From: Paludibacteraceae bacterium
GTDB taxonomy: Bacteria; Bacteroidota; Bacteroidia; Bacteroidales; Paludibacteraceae
Assembly (NCBI GenBank): GCA_017509715.1
Contig: JAFWOU010000028.1
Span: 1-64,000 of the forward strand
Length of the DNA stretch: 64,000 nt
Reading direction: 5' to 3'
Shown here piece by piece: positions 33,003 to 42,603 of this stretch. Position numbers and translations under genes: made by a program. The notes under the pieces were generated by a model. It was not told the origin of the DNA and searched no databases. It was given only the letters and a program-made list of their open reading frames with translations. How positions within the stretch are numbered: position 1 is the first letter of the stretch; every line of letters begins with the position of its first letter.

Positions 33003-34190
33003 ATGGCTAAATTGCTAATCATAGACGACGAGCGCGGTATTCGCAACACCTTGCGCGAGATTCTGACCGACGAAGGCCACGATGTAGAGGTGGCCGAAAA
33101 CGGCAAAACGGGCTTGGAAATGGCGCAGAAGAAGGCCTACGACCTCATCTTCTCCGATATCAAGATGCCGGAGATGGATGGCATGGAGCTGCTGTCGAAA
33201 ATAGTCGAAAGTAGAAAGTCGAAAGTCGAAAGCGGCGAGGAGTGCAACGACTGCCCAGTGGTGATGATCTCGGGGCATGGCGATATAGAGACGGCTGTCC
33301 AGGCCATCAAGACCGGCGCCTACGACTTCATCGAGAAGCCGATCGACCTCAATCGACTGTTGGTCACCACCAAGAACGCGCTGGAGCAGAAATCGCTCAA
33401 GCAGGAGACCACGCAACTGCGCCGCCGTGTGCAGGCCCAAGGCGGTCAGCAGATGGTGGGCGAGTCGCCGGCTATCGCGCGCGTACGCGATATAATAGAT
33501 AAGGTGGCACCCACCGAGGCCCGCGTCATGATCACGGGACCGAACGGTTCGGGCAAGGAGGTGGTAGCGCGCCTGCTGCATGCAGGCTCGTCGCGTGCCT
33601 CGCAACCCATGGTGGAGGTCAATTGCGCCGCCATACCGGGTGAACTGATCGAGTCGGAACTGTTCGGCCATATGAAGGGCTCGTTCACCGGTGCCGTCAA
33701 GGATCGTGCCGGTAAGTTTGAGCAAGCCGACGGCGGTACGCTCTTTCTGGACGAGATAGGCGATATGAGTCTGGCTGCCCAGACCAAGGTGCTGCGCGCC
33801 CTGCAGGAGAGCGAGATCACGCGCGTAGGTTCCGACAAAGCCATCAAGGTGGATGTGCGCGTCATAGCCGCTACCAACAAGAACCTGGAGGAGGAGATCC
33901 GCCAGGGCAATTTCCGCGAGGACCTCTACCATCGCCTCAACGTCATTCCTATCCAGGTGCCGGCGCTGGACGACCGCAAGGAGGATATCCCGCTGCTGGT
34001 CAGCTACTTTGCCGAGCAGATTTGCGGTGAGCAACGTATCGCCGTCAAGGCCTTTGACGAGGCTGCTATCCGGGCACTCCAGGCCCGCTCCTGGACCGGC
34101 AATATCCGCCAGTTGCGCAACGTGGTAGAGCGCCTCATCATCCTGGCCGGACCCACTATTACAGCATCCGATGTGGAGGCCTACGCATAA
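33003..34190 (+). CDS. NtrC-class sigma-54 response regulator without a C-terminal DNA-binding domain
   Basis: Receiver domain: acidic pocket Asp8/Asp9 and phospho-acceptor Asp52 (FSDIKMP). AAA+ domain: Walker A GPNGSGKE at residues 179-186, GSFTGA at 226-231 (the sigma-54 contact loop, normally GAFTGA), Walker B GGTLFLDEIGD, and the R-finger region. The protein stops at residue 395 right after the AAA+ lid (ITASDVEAYA), where NtrC proteins continue with a Fis-type helix-turn-helix. It may activate sigma-54 promoters without an enhancer site, as reported for FlgR of Helicobacter, or rely on a partner. A heptamer array adds about ten residues (ESRKSKVESG) to the loop before SGHGD in the receiver. 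No sensor kinase is adjacent. Confidence 0.9.
   Translation: MAKLLIIDDERGIRNTLREILTDEGHDVEVAENGKTGLEMAQKKAYDLIFSDIKMPEMDGMELLSKIVESRKSKVESGEECNDCPVVMISGHGDIETAVQAIKTGAYDFIEKPIDLNRLLVTTKNALEQKSLKQETTQLRRRVQAQGGQQMVGESPAIARVRDIIDKVAPTEARVMITGPNGSGKEVVARLLHAGSSRASQPMVEVNCAAIPGELIESELFGHMKGSFTGAVKDRAGKFEQADGGTLFLDEIGDMSLAAQTKVLRALQESEITRVGSDKAIKVDVRVIAATNKNLEEEIRQGNFREDLYHRLNVIPIQVPALDDRKEDIPLLVSYFAEQICGEQRIAVKAFDEAAIRALQARSWTGNIRQLRNVVERLIILAGPTITASDVEAYA
33203..33230 (+). repeat. heptamer array inside the response regulator gene, AGTCGAA x4
   Basis: Units are AGTCGAA, AGTAGAA, AGTCGAA and AGTCGAA, followed by AGCGGCG. Read in frame within the receiver domain, between helix 3 and strand 4. Confidence 0.95.
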
Positions 34191-34194
34191 TATC

Positions 34195-34218
34195 CAGAAG
34201 ACCAGAAGACCAGTAGAC
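34195..34218 (+). repeat. 8-bp tandem array, CCAGAAGA x3
   Basis: Units are CCAGAAGA, CCAGAAGA and CCAGTAGA, between the response regulator stop and the recF start; they fill most of the gap. Confidence 0.85.
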
Positions 34219-34221
34219 TAG

Positions 34222-35385
34222 ATGATATTATCCGAACTGAACATACTCAACTATCGCAACATCCGCGAGGCGTCGATGGCTTTCGCGCCTAAGCTCAACT
34301 GCCTGATCGGTCTGAACGGGCAGGGCAAGACCAACGTGCTGGACGCCATCTATATGCTCAGTTTTACCAAGTCGGCTTATACTACCCAGGACTCGCTCAA
34401 TATCACCCACGACCAGGAAATGGCAATGGTGCAAGGCGTGTATAGAGTCGAAAGCGGAAAGTCGAAAGTCGAAAGCGACACAACGACCGTCTCTTGCGGG
34501 TTGCGTCGCGGCGTGAAGAAGCAGTTTCGGCGTGATCGCAAGGACTATAAGCGGCTGATTGATCATATCGGTCTGATCCCACTCGTCATGGTGTCGCCGG
34601 CTGACCACCAACTGATCGAGGAAGGCTCCGACGAACGACGCCGCTTCATGGATAGCGTCATCTCCCAGCTGGACAAGCAGTACCTGGAGCATATCACGCG
34701 CTATACCGCCTTGCTCAAACAACGCAACGCCCTGCTCAAGCAGTACCAGGACGCGCCGGAGGTGGCGTGGGACTTGTTCGAGGTGCTGGAGGAGCAGATG
34801 ATTCCTTCGGCCCAATATATCTTCTCGGCCCGCGAGCAGTTTATCAGCCGCTTCGTGCCGATTTTCCAGGAGCTGTACGACGAACTGTCGGGTGGGGCAG
34901 AGCAGGTCTCGCTCATCTATCAGAGTCAGTTGCATACTCGCGACCTCAGGGCGGCCTATCAGTCCACGCGGCAGCGCGACCTCATCCTGGGCTGGACCAG
35001 CCAGGGTGTGCATAAGGACGAACTGCAGATGATGCTGGGCGACTATCCGCTCAAGCGCGTCGCCTCGCAGGGGCAGCAGAAGACCTACCTGCTGGCGATG
35101 AAGTTGGCTCAGGCGATGTATTTGAGGACTGTCAGCCATCAGTCATCAGCCGTCAGCTCTCAGCTCTCAGCTTTCAGCCGCCCAATCCTCCTCCTGGACG
35201 ACATCTTCGACAAACTGGACTCCGAACGCGTAGCGCGTATCGTGCGCATGGTGAAGCGACCGGAGTTCGGCCAGATATTTATAACCGATACCGACCGCCA
35301 ACACCTGACGGATATCCTGCGTCCCGATCCCGAGGCGCGTATCTTCCACGTGGCGGACGGACAGATACAATTGCTAACAACATGA
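34222..35385 (+). CDS. recF: DNA replication and repair protein RecF
   Basis: This SMC-like ABC ATPase loads RecA at gaps together with RecO and RecR. Walker A is GLNGQGKT (residues 30-37). The later part shows MVSPADHQLIEEGSDERRRFMDS, the signature-like region and the Walker B LLLDDIFDKLD. At 387 residues it is slightly longer than usual because two repeat arrays are inserted: one near residues 75-86 (VESGKSKVESDTTT) and one of 49 bp near 303-320 (VSHQSSAVSSQLSAFS), just before Walker B. The reading frame and motifs are intact. Its stop overlaps the next start (ATGA at 35382). Confidence 0.93.
   Translation: MILSELNILNYRNIREASMAFAPKLNCLIGLNGQGKTNVLDAIYMLSFTKSAYTTQDSLNITHDQEMAMVQGVYRVESGKSKVESDTTTVSCGLRRGVKKQFRRDRKDYKRLIDHIGLIPLVMVSPADHQLIEEGSDERRRFMDSVISQLDKQYLEHITRYTALLKQRNALLKQYQDAPEVAWDLFEVLEEQMIPSAQYIFSAREQFISRFVPIFQELYDELSGGAEQVSLIYQSQLHTRDLRAAYQSTRQRDLILGWTSQGVHKDELQMMLGDYPLKRVASQGQQKTYLLAMKLAQAMYLRTVSHQSSAVSSQLSAFSRPILLLDDIFDKLDSERVARIVRMVKRPEFGQIFITDTDRQHLTDILRPDPEARIFHVADGQIQLLTT
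34446..34473 (+). repeat. heptamer array inside recF, AGTCGAA family x4
   Basis: Units are AGTCGAA, AGCGGAA, AGTCGAA and AGTCGAA, in frame, with AGCGACA closing. Confidence 0.94.
35130..35178 (+). repeat. heptamer array inside recF, CATCAGC family x7
   Basis: Units are TGTCAGC, CATCAGT, CATCAGC, CGTCAGC, TCTCAGC, TCTCAGC and TTTCAGC. It is the longest intragenic array, and is placed just before the Walker B strand. Confidence 0.96.
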
Positions 35386-36581
35386 TGAAACGATATTTCA
35401 CGATACTCTTGGCCGCGCTGCTGACCCTCTCGCTGGGGGCGCAGATGCGCGTGACCATACCTTTTCGCGCGGCTTGGATAGCCTCCGTAGCAGGTATTGA
35501 CTGGCCGGCACCCGGTTCGCGCGGCAATACCATCCAGCAGATGGAGGACCTCTGCGGCATTCTGGACTCGCTCTCCGAGATGGGACTCAACACCATTATT
35601 CTGCAGGTGCGTCCTACGGCCGATGCACTCTATAAGTCCGAACTGGAGCCCCTCTCGCATTGGGTGACGGGCAAGCAGGGCGAATGGGCCGGACAACTGC
35701 CGTACGACCCGCTGCAATTCGCTGTGGATGAGGCGCATCGCCGCCATATGGATGTGCATGTATGGCTCAATCCGTATCGTGTCACCCAGGGCGCTATGAC
35801 TCGAGAGACGCTCCATCGCTCCCACGTGATCAACCGTCATCCGGAGTGGTTCGTGAAGTACAACGGCCAGTGGTATTTCAATCCGGGACTGGATTCTACG
35901 CGCCAGTGGATCTGCCGCGTTGTGGCCGACCTGGTGCGCCGCTACGATATCCAGGGCGTACATATGGACGACTATTTCTATCCGTACCCCGTTCAGGGAC
36001 AGGTCTTCCCCGACGAGGCGACGTTCCGTAAGTACCCGCGCGGCTTCCAGGACCTGGGCGACTGGCGTCGCAACAATACCAATATGGTGATCCGCGAACT
36101 GCATGATACCATCAAGGCCATCAAGCCCGAGGTGCAGTTCGGTATCTCGCCCTTCGGCGTATGGCGCAACTATAGCGAGGATACGCTTGGCAGCCATACT
36201 AAGGCGCTCACCAACTACGACAAACTCTATGCTGATATACGCCTATGGATGCAGGAGGGCTGGATCGACTATGTCGTACCCCAGCTCTACTGGGAGATCG
36301 GTCATCGCCTGGCCGACTATGAGCACCTCTGCCACTGGTGGGCCGAGAATCGCTTCCATACGCGCCTGTATATCGGCATGGCGCCCTACCGCATCGGTCG
36401 TAAGGGCGAGGCTGCAGCTTGGCAAAATGGCAACGAGATCGTGCGCCAGATGCACCTGAATCGCACCATCCCCGGCATCGAGGGTGAGGTGTTCTACTCC
36501 ACGCGTCCCCTGCTGCGCAATCCGCGTCATCTGTGCGACTCCATCAAGCAGTTCTACGCACCCTATCTGCCGCGCGAGTGA
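35382..36581 (+). CDS. GHL10-type glycosyl hydrolase-like secreted protein (PF02638 family)
   Basis: The signal peptide (MKRYFTILLAALLTLSLGA; the second Met at 35385 is an equally good start) is followed by the GHL10 barrel: FRAAWIASVAGIDWP, LNTIILQVRPTADALYKS, VHVWLNPYRV, GVHMDDYFYPYP, FGISPFGVW and YVVPQLYWE. Members of this family are thought to act on peptidoglycan-type glycans or to be surface or periplasmic hydrolases. The acidic residues of the HMDDY and QLYWE motifs are candidates for catalysis. It is coupled to recF by a 4-base overlap, which says little about function. Confidence 0.82.
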   Translation: MMKRYFTILLAALLTLSLGAQMRVTIPFRAAWIASVAGIDWPAPGSRGNTIQQMEDLCGILDSLSEMGLNTIILQVRPTADALYKSELEPLSHWVTGKQGEWAGQLPYDPLQFAVDEAHRRHMDVHVWLNPYRVTQGAMTRETLHRSHVINRHPEWFVKYNGQWYFNPGLDSTRQWICRVVADLVRRYDIQGVHMDDYFYPYPVQGQVFPDEATFRKYPRGFQDLGDWRRNNTNMVIRELHDTIKAIKPEVQFGISPFGVWRNYSEDTLGSHTKALTNYDKLYADIRLWMQEGWIDYVVPQLYWEIGHRLADYEHLCHWWAENRFHTRLYIGMAPYRIGRKGEAAAWQNGNEIVRQMHLNRTIPGIEGEVFYSTRPLLRNPRHLCDSIKQFYAPYLPRE

Positions 36582-36618
36582 AAATTGCAAACTGAATATG
36601 CCAATCTTACTATAAGAT

Positions 36619-36649
36619 TTGCATAGGTGCGAAAAATGTCGTAACTTTG
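36619..36649 (+). promoter_or_regulatory. enolase promoter
   Basis: TTGCATAG from 36619, 20 bases after the TTG, and TAACTTTG at 36642-36649. The leader then contains a 70-bp heptamer array before the ATG at 36741. Confidence 0.75.
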
Positions 36650-36663
36650 TAGTCGGAATTGTG

Positions 36664-38048
<1,385 letters not shown>

Positions 38049-38057
38049 TCTCCCACG

Positions 38058-39353
38058 ATGAAAAACTTCGTAGAAGAATTGCGTTGGAGGGGCATGCTCC
38101 ATGATATCATGCCCGGTACCGAAGAGCAATTGATGAAAGAACAGACTACCGCCTATGTGGGGATTGACCCCACGGCGGATAGTCTGCATATCGGTCACCT
38201 CTGCGGTATTATGATGCTTCGCCACCTGCAGGCATGCGGCCACAAGCCCATCGCCCTGCTCGGTGGAGCTACCGGTATGATTGGCGACCCGTCCGGCAAG
38301 TCGGCCGAGCGCAATCTGCTCACCGAAGAGACTCTGCGCCACAACGTACAGTGTATTCGCGAGCAATTGGAGCACTTCCTGGATTTCAACTCGGATGCAC
38401 CCAACGCTGCCGAACTGGTCAACAACTATGACTGGATGAAGGACTACACCTTCCTCGACTTTGCCCGCAACGTGGGAAAACTGATCACGGTCAACTATAT
38501 GATGGCCAAGGATTCGGTTAAGAAGCGCTTCAACGGCGAGTTCTCGCAGGGTATGTCGTTCACCGAGTTCACCTACCAGCTGCTCCAAGGCTACGACTTC
38601 GTCTATCTGAATCAGCACCGCAATTGCAAGCTGCAGATGGGCGGTTCGGATCAATGGGGCAATATCACCACCGGTACGGAGCTCATCAAGAAGATGACGG
38701 GCAACGACGCCTATGCGCTCACCTGTCCGCTCATCACCAAGGCCGATGGCGGTAAGTTCGGTAAGACCGAGTCGGGCAACGTATGGCTCAGCCGCAAATA
38801 CACCAGTCCGTATAAGTTCTACCAGTTCTGGATGAACGTCTCCGACGACGATGCCAAGCGCTATATCAAGATCTTCACCTCGCTCAGCCGCGAGGAGATC
38901 GAGGCCCTCATCGCCGAGCACGATGCGGCTCCGCATCTGCGTGCGCTGCAGAAACGTCTGGCTAAGGAAGTCACCTGTATGGTTCACTCCGAAGCCGACT
39001 ACAACGCTGCGGTCGAGGCCAGCAATATCCTCTTTGGCAACACCACGGCCGACGCACTCCGTGCGCTGGACGAGGAGACCTTCCTGGATATCTTCAACGG
39101 CGTAGAGCAGTACGAGATAGCAATGGACGACCTGCGTGCCGGTATCGGTCCGCTCGACCTATTGGCAGAAAAGACGAAAATCTTCCCCTCCAAGGGCGAA
39201 GCACGCAAGATGATCCAGGCTAACGGCTTCTCGATGAACAAGGAGAAACTGACCGACCCGCAGACGCCCATCACCGATGCGGCACTGCTCAACGGCAAGT
39301 ACCTGCTCTTCCAGAAAGGCAAGAAAGCCTACTACTTGGTCATCGCCAAGTAA
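38058..39353 (+). CDS. tyrS: tyrosyl-tRNA synthetase
   Basis: This class I synthetase charges tRNA-Tyr. HIGH motif in [10 protein letters not shown], tyrosine-site motif [31 protein letters not shown]-equivalent KFGKTESGN, and a C-terminal S4 RNA-binding domain ending about residue 431. The length is typical of the bacterial TyrRS type found in Bacteroidetes. It is cotranscribed with eno. Confidence 0.96.
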   Translation: MKNFVEELRWRGMLHDIMPGTEEQLMKEQTTAYVGIDPTADSLHIGHLCGIMMLRHLQACGHKPIALLGGATGMIGDPSGKSAERNLLTEETLRHNVQCIREQLEHFLDFNSDAPNAAELVNNYDWMKDYTFLDFARNVGKLITVNYMMAKDSVKKRFNGEFSQGMSFTEFTYQLLQGYDFVYLNQHRNCKLQMGGSDQWGNITTGTELIKKMTGNDAYALTCPLITKADGGKFGKTESGNVWLSRKYTSPYKFYQFWMNVSDDDAKRYIKIFTSLSREEIEALIAEHDAAPHLRALQKRLAKEVTCMVHSEADYNAAVEASNILFGNTTADALRALDEETFLDIFNGVEQYEIAMDDLRAGIGPLDLLAEKTKIFPSKGEARKMIQANGFSMNKEKLTDPQTPITDAALLNGKYLLFQKGKKAYYLVIAK

Positions 39354-39355
39354 GA

Positions 39356-39387
39356 AACTGATCAACTAATAAACTAATCAACTAATA
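39356..39387 (+). repeat. 8-bp tandem array, AACTAATA/AACTAATC x4
   Basis: Units are AACTGATC, AACTAATA, AACTAATC and AACTAATA, in the 49-base gap between tyrS and the phosphohexomutase gene. Confidence 0.9.
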
Positions 39388-39402
39388 AACCTGAAATCAA
39401 TC

Positions 39403-41181
39403 ATGAACGAAGAACTGAAACAAGTAATGGCGGTAGCCGAGGTATGGACTCGCGAACCGTTCGATGCGGAAACCCGCGCACAAGTGAAGGCGATGATGGA
39501 GGCTGAGGACAAGACCGAACTCATCGATAGCTTCTATCGTACGCTTGAGTTTGGTACCGGCGGTCTGCGTGGTATCATGGGCCCCGGCACCAACCGTATG
39601 AACAAGTATATCGTAGCCCAGGCTACCCAGGGCTATGCCAACTACCTGCTGAAGGTGCAGCGCGAAGGCGGCTTCAAGAACGTACAGAACGGCCAGGTGG
39701 CTGTCGTCGTTGGTCACGATTGCCGCAACAACGGACGTCTGTTTGCTGAGACCGTTGCCGACATCTTCTCGGCCAATGGTATCAAGGTATATCTCTTTGA
39801 GAGTCTGCGTCCTACGCCGGAGGTGAGCTTCGCTATCCGTCACCTCAAGTGCCAGGGTGGTGTCAACGTCACCGCCAGCCATAACCCGCGTGAGTACAAT
39901 GGTTACAAGGCTTACTGGGAGGATGGTTCGCAGGTGCTCCAGCCGCACGACAAGGGCATTATTGACGAGGTTAACAAGGTGACCATGGCCGACGTGAAGT
40001 GGAACGCCAATCACGACCTCATCGAGATCATCGGTGGCGAGATGGACTACGACTACATGCAGGCTGTTAAGACCTGTATGGTAGATCAAGACGTCATCCT
40101 GCGCCATAAGGATCTGAATATCGTCTATACGCCGCTCCACGGTGCCGGACGCCAGATCGTCCCGATGTGCCTCCGCTCCTGGGGATTCGAGAATATCCAC
40201 GTAGTGCCCGAGCAGATGGTCATCGATGGCAACTTCCCGACCGTTGTTTCGCCTAACCCCGAGAATGCAGAGGCTATGACCCTGGGTATGAAGCTCGGAA
40301 CCAAGCTCAATGCCGACCTCGTTATCGCCAGCGACCCCGATGCCGATCGTATCGCTATCGTATGCCGCGACGAGAACGACGAGTGGATCATCATCAATGG
40401 CAACCAGACCTGCATGATGTTCGCTTACTACAACATCAAGGCCCTGAAGCGTCTCGGCAAGATGCGTCCCGATATGTATCTCGTGAAGACCATCGTGACC
40501 ACCGAGGTTATCCGCCGCATGGCTGATAAGGAGGGTGTCACCCTCACCGATGAGTTCACCGGCTTCAAGTGGATTGCCAACCGTATCCGTATGTGGGAAG
40601 GTACCCATAAGTACATCGGTGGTGGCGAGGAGTCGTTCGGCTGGCTCGGCTTTGATGGTGTGCGCGACAAGTGCTCGCCGTCGGCTATCTGCCTCATCTG
40701 CGAGATTGCAGCTGCCGCTAAGGACCAGGGTATGTCGCTCTACGAGTACCTGATCAATATCTACAACGAGTTCGGCTTCCAGCGTGAGACGACCGTCAAC
40801 GTCGTTCGTCCGGGTAAGACCGGCGCCGAGGAGATCCAGGCTATGATGGTCAACTACCGTGAGAACCCGCCGCAGGAGATCGCAGGCGAGAAGGTGGTTA
40901 AAATCAAGGACTTCCAGCTCTCTGAGCAGCGAGAACTCGTGGATGGCGAGTGGCGCAAGTCGGAGATCAAGATGGCGCTCAACGCCAAGAGCAACGTGCT
41001 GCAGTACTTCACCGAAGGTGGCCTCAAGGTCAGCGTTCGTCCGTCGGGTACCGAGCCGAAGATCAAGTTCTACTTCGAGATCCCGGCCCAGATGCCTACG
41101 CCCGATGCAGCAGGCTACAAGGCTGCGACGGCTGCGGCTGAAGCCCGCGTTCCCGCCCTGAAAGCTTCCCTCGGCATCTAA
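39403..41181 (+). CDS. phosphoglucomutase/phosphomannomutase
   Basis: This alpha-D-phosphohexomutase has 592 residues. The catalytic phosphoserine loop is TASHNPREYNGYKAYW, the metal loop is SDPDADRI, the sugar-binding loop is GGGEESFGW and the phosphate-binding loop is RPSGTEPKIKFY. N-terminal GTGGLRGIMGPGTNRMN is typical of the long PGM2-like forms, which act on glucose or mannose phosphates and sometimes phosphopentoses. In this window it also links the glucose-1-phosphate released by the GH94 phosphorylase to glycolysis. Confidence 0.93.
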   Translation: MNEELKQVMAVAEVWTREPFDAETRAQVKAMMEAEDKTELIDSFYRTLEFGTGGLRGIMGPGTNRMNKYIVAQATQGYANYLLKVQREGGFKNVQNGQVAVVVGHDCRNNGRLFAETVADIFSANGIKVYLFESLRPTPEVSFAIRHLKCQGGVNVTASHNPREYNGYKAYWEDGSQVLQPHDKGIIDEVNKVTMADVKWNANHDLIEIIGGEMDYDYMQAVKTCMVDQDVILRHKDLNIVYTPLHGAGRQIVPMCLRSWGFENIHVVPEQMVIDGNFPTVVSPNPENAEAMTLGMKLGTKLNADLVIASDPDADRIAIVCRDENDEWIIINGNQTCMMFAYYNIKALKRLGKMRPDMYLVKTIVTTEVIRRMADKEGVTLTDEFTGFKWIANRIRMWEGTHKYIGGGEESFGWLGFDGVRDKCSPSAICLICEIAAAAKDQGMSLYEYLINIYNEFGFQRETTVNVVRPGKTGAEEIQAMMVNYRENPPQEIAGEKVVKIKDFQLSEQRELVDGEWRKSEIKMALNAKSNVLQYFTEGGLKVSVRPSGTEPKIKFYFEIPAQMPTPDAAGYKAATAAAEARVPALKASLGI

Positions 41182-41204
41182 TCCGAGTAGGGTATATATA
41201 CAAG

Positions 41205-41235
41205 AAATCGCACCTCACAAAACGGGGTGCGATTT
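41205..41235 (+). terminator. intrinsic terminator after the phosphohexomutase gene
   Basis: Arms AAATCGCACC and GGTGCGATTT (10 bp) are followed by TTGTTG. The stem begins with the same AAATCGCAC as the duplicated hairpin at 839 and 1409. Confidence 0.85.
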
Positions 41236-41306
41236 TTGTTGTTTTTAGGGTACCTTTGGATAGCCTTTTCTTATGGTGTTCTATGGGCAATGGTCTAGGA
41301 TTACCC

Positions 41307-41361
41307 TTACTTGCCCCTTACTTACCCCTTACTTGAGCCTTGCTTGGGTCTTTCTTGGGAT
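41307..41361. repeat. 11-bp tandem array x5, intergenic
   Basis: Units are TTACTTGCCCC, TTACTTACCCC, TTACTTGAGCC, TTGCTTGGGTC and TTTCTTGGGAT. With the flank from 41285 it resembles 6845-6891. No gene is seen in 41182-41512; two terminators lie at its ends. Confidence 0.85.
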
Positions 41362-41467
41362 GTTCTCGGGAGATGGTCCCGTGATGCGAATGTGGAAGAC
41401 ATGAGATAGCGTGAGGGTTGATAGAAGGTAAGTATTCAAAGGTACTACTTTTTTGGGTATATACAAA

Positions 41468-41491
41468 AAAATCGCACCGAAGCGCGATTTT
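41468..41491 (-). terminator. terminator of the araC-type gene
   Basis: Arms AAAATCGC (41468-41475) and GCGATTTT (41484-41491), with an A-run on the left that gives a U-run on the minus strand. Confidence 0.75.
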
Positions 41492-41512
41492 AGGAGTAAA
41501 GGAGTTCTGCTC

Positions 41513-42370
41513 TTAGAATCGTTCGCGGAATTCGGAGGGGGTGCAGCCTTTCGACTCGCGGAAGAGGCGGTTGAAATGGCTCAAGGTGTTGAAACCGCAA
41601 GAGTAGCCGATGTCGGCCACGGAGCGCTGGGTGGTGAGCAGCAGGCGTGCGGCGATACCGAGACGATAGTCGATCAGATAGCGGTTGGGCGTGCGTCCCG
41701 TCTTGTTGCGGAAAAAGCGCGAAAAAGACTCATCGGCCATGCAGACCAGACGGCTCATATCGCTCAGGCTGATATCGTGCATATAATGGTCGGCAATGTA
41801 TGTGCAGACACGTCGTACTCGTTCGTCCTCATTCTCCTCGCGGGCATCGACAAACGACGAAGAAGACAGCTCGCGGGCTTCCTCTACGAGCGATAGACGG
41901 TAGAGCAGGTTGAAGAGGCGCACGACAGAGGCAAAGCTATCGTTGGATTGCGCGAGGTTGATGATATCCTCCCGCAGGATGCGGATGGCGGGTTCGGGGA
42001 ACGCCAGGCCGCGTTGGGCACGGTCCATCATGCGGCGGATGCTGACAAAGGCACGCTTCTCCATGAGCGGTCCGCGGAAGGTGTCGGGGTCCATATGGAT
42101 GGTGATCTCGTGGATGTCCTGACGCGGACAAGTGCCTTGTTCCCAGACATGTACGAGTCGGCTACCAGTCATGAGGACGAGGTCCAGGGCACCGATCGAT
42201 TCGTAGCTGTCACCGATGGTGCGGGTGGCACCTGCGGCATTCTCGACGAAGTTGAGTTCGTAGGTGGCATGACAATGAGCAGGGTACTCGAAGTAGGTCT
42301 TATGACGTTCGCCGACGTAGAAGATGTCGAGCGGTTCGAGACGGGTGATTTCGGTGAAGGATTCGCGCAT
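41513..42370 (-). CDS. AraC-family transcriptional regulator of the cellulose locus
   Basis: I start it at 42370 (MRESFTEITRLEPLD), giving 285 residues; longer versions would include the repeat-filled leader. The N-terminal cupin-like sensor region has AHCHATYELNFVENA. The C-terminal domain has two helix-turn-helix units, ISLSDMSRLVCMADESFSRFFRNKTG and RSVADIGYSCGFNTLSHFNRLFRE, the AraC/XylS signature. It is divergent from the GH94-led operon and most likely activates it on sensing a cello-oligosaccharide. Three direct repeats at 42518-42573 are plausible operators. Confidence 0.9.
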   Translation of the reverse strand: MRESFTEITRLEPLDIFYVGERHKTYFEYPAHCHATYELNFVENAAGATRTIGDSYESIGALDLVLMTGSRLVHVWEQGTCPRQDIHEITIHMDPDTFRGPLMEKRAFVSIRRMMDRAQRGLAFPEPAIRILREDIINLAQSNDSFASVVRLFNLLYRLSLVEEARELSSSSFVDAREENEDERVRRVCTYIADHYMHDISLSDMSRLVCMADESFSRFFRNKTGRTPNRYLIDYRLGIAARLLLTTQRSVADIGYSCGFNTLSHFNRLFRESKGCTPSEFRERF

Positions 42371-42380
42371 AATATTTCGG

Positions 42381-42408
42381 GCTTTCAGCTTTCGGCTATC
42401 AGCTATTA
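42381..42408. repeat. heptamer array in the araC leader, GCTTTCA x4
   Basis: Units are GCTTTCA, GCTTTCG, GCTATCA and GCTATTA. It faces a second array of the complementary word at 42421-42448. Confidence 0.9.
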
Positions 42409-42420
42409 GATTCCCGTTTT

Positions 42421-42448
42421 CTGAATGCTGAAGGCTGATGGCTGACGG
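42421..42448. repeat. heptamer array in the araC leader, CTGATGG x4, inverted
   Basis: Units are CTGAATG, CTGAAGG, CTGATGG and CTGACGG, the complement of the TCAGC word, so the leader RNA can fold the two arrays together. Confidence 0.9.
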
Positions 42449-42468
42449 CCATTTTTTAATTTCGGGGA

Positions 42469-42499
42469 CAAAATTACACAAAAAATCGCATATGTGCAA
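42469..42499 (-). promoter_or_regulatory. promoter of the araC-type gene
   Basis: On the minus strand TTG (42499-42497), a 20-base spacer and TAATTTTG (42476-42469). The leader of about 95 bases carries the two facing heptamer arrays. Confidence 0.72.
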
Positions 42500-42517
42500 A
42501 CTTAATTTTGCATTTTT

Positions 42518-42573
42518 TCGGAAAACGCACAATTTCGGTCGGAAAAGTATTAGTGCGGGTCAGAAAAATGCAC
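42518..42573 (+). promoter_or_regulatory. three direct repeats at 21-bp spacing, candidate AraC operators
   Basis: TCGGAAAA at 42518, TCGGAAAA at 42539 and TCAGAAAA at 42560, exactly 21 bp apart. The third ends against the TAATTTTG of the GH94 promoter and covers the place of its -33 element. AraC-family activators are known to use tandem half-sites with 21-bp spacing. Confidence 0.65.
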
Positions 42574-42581
42574 TAATTTTG
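42574..42581 (+). promoter_or_regulatory. -7 element of the GH94 (cellulose locus) promoter
   Basis: TAATTTTG is present, but the expected TTG 20 bases upstream is replaced by TAG (42551-42553). A missing -33 element fits dependence on an activator. Confidence 0.7.
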
Positions 42582-42603
42582 CACCCGAAATTGAAATACT
42601 ATC

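Noticed and set aside
42371..42532. N-terminal extension of the AraC-family protein
   Set aside because: It crosses its own promoter and two repeat arrays; the family alignment begins near MRESFTEI.
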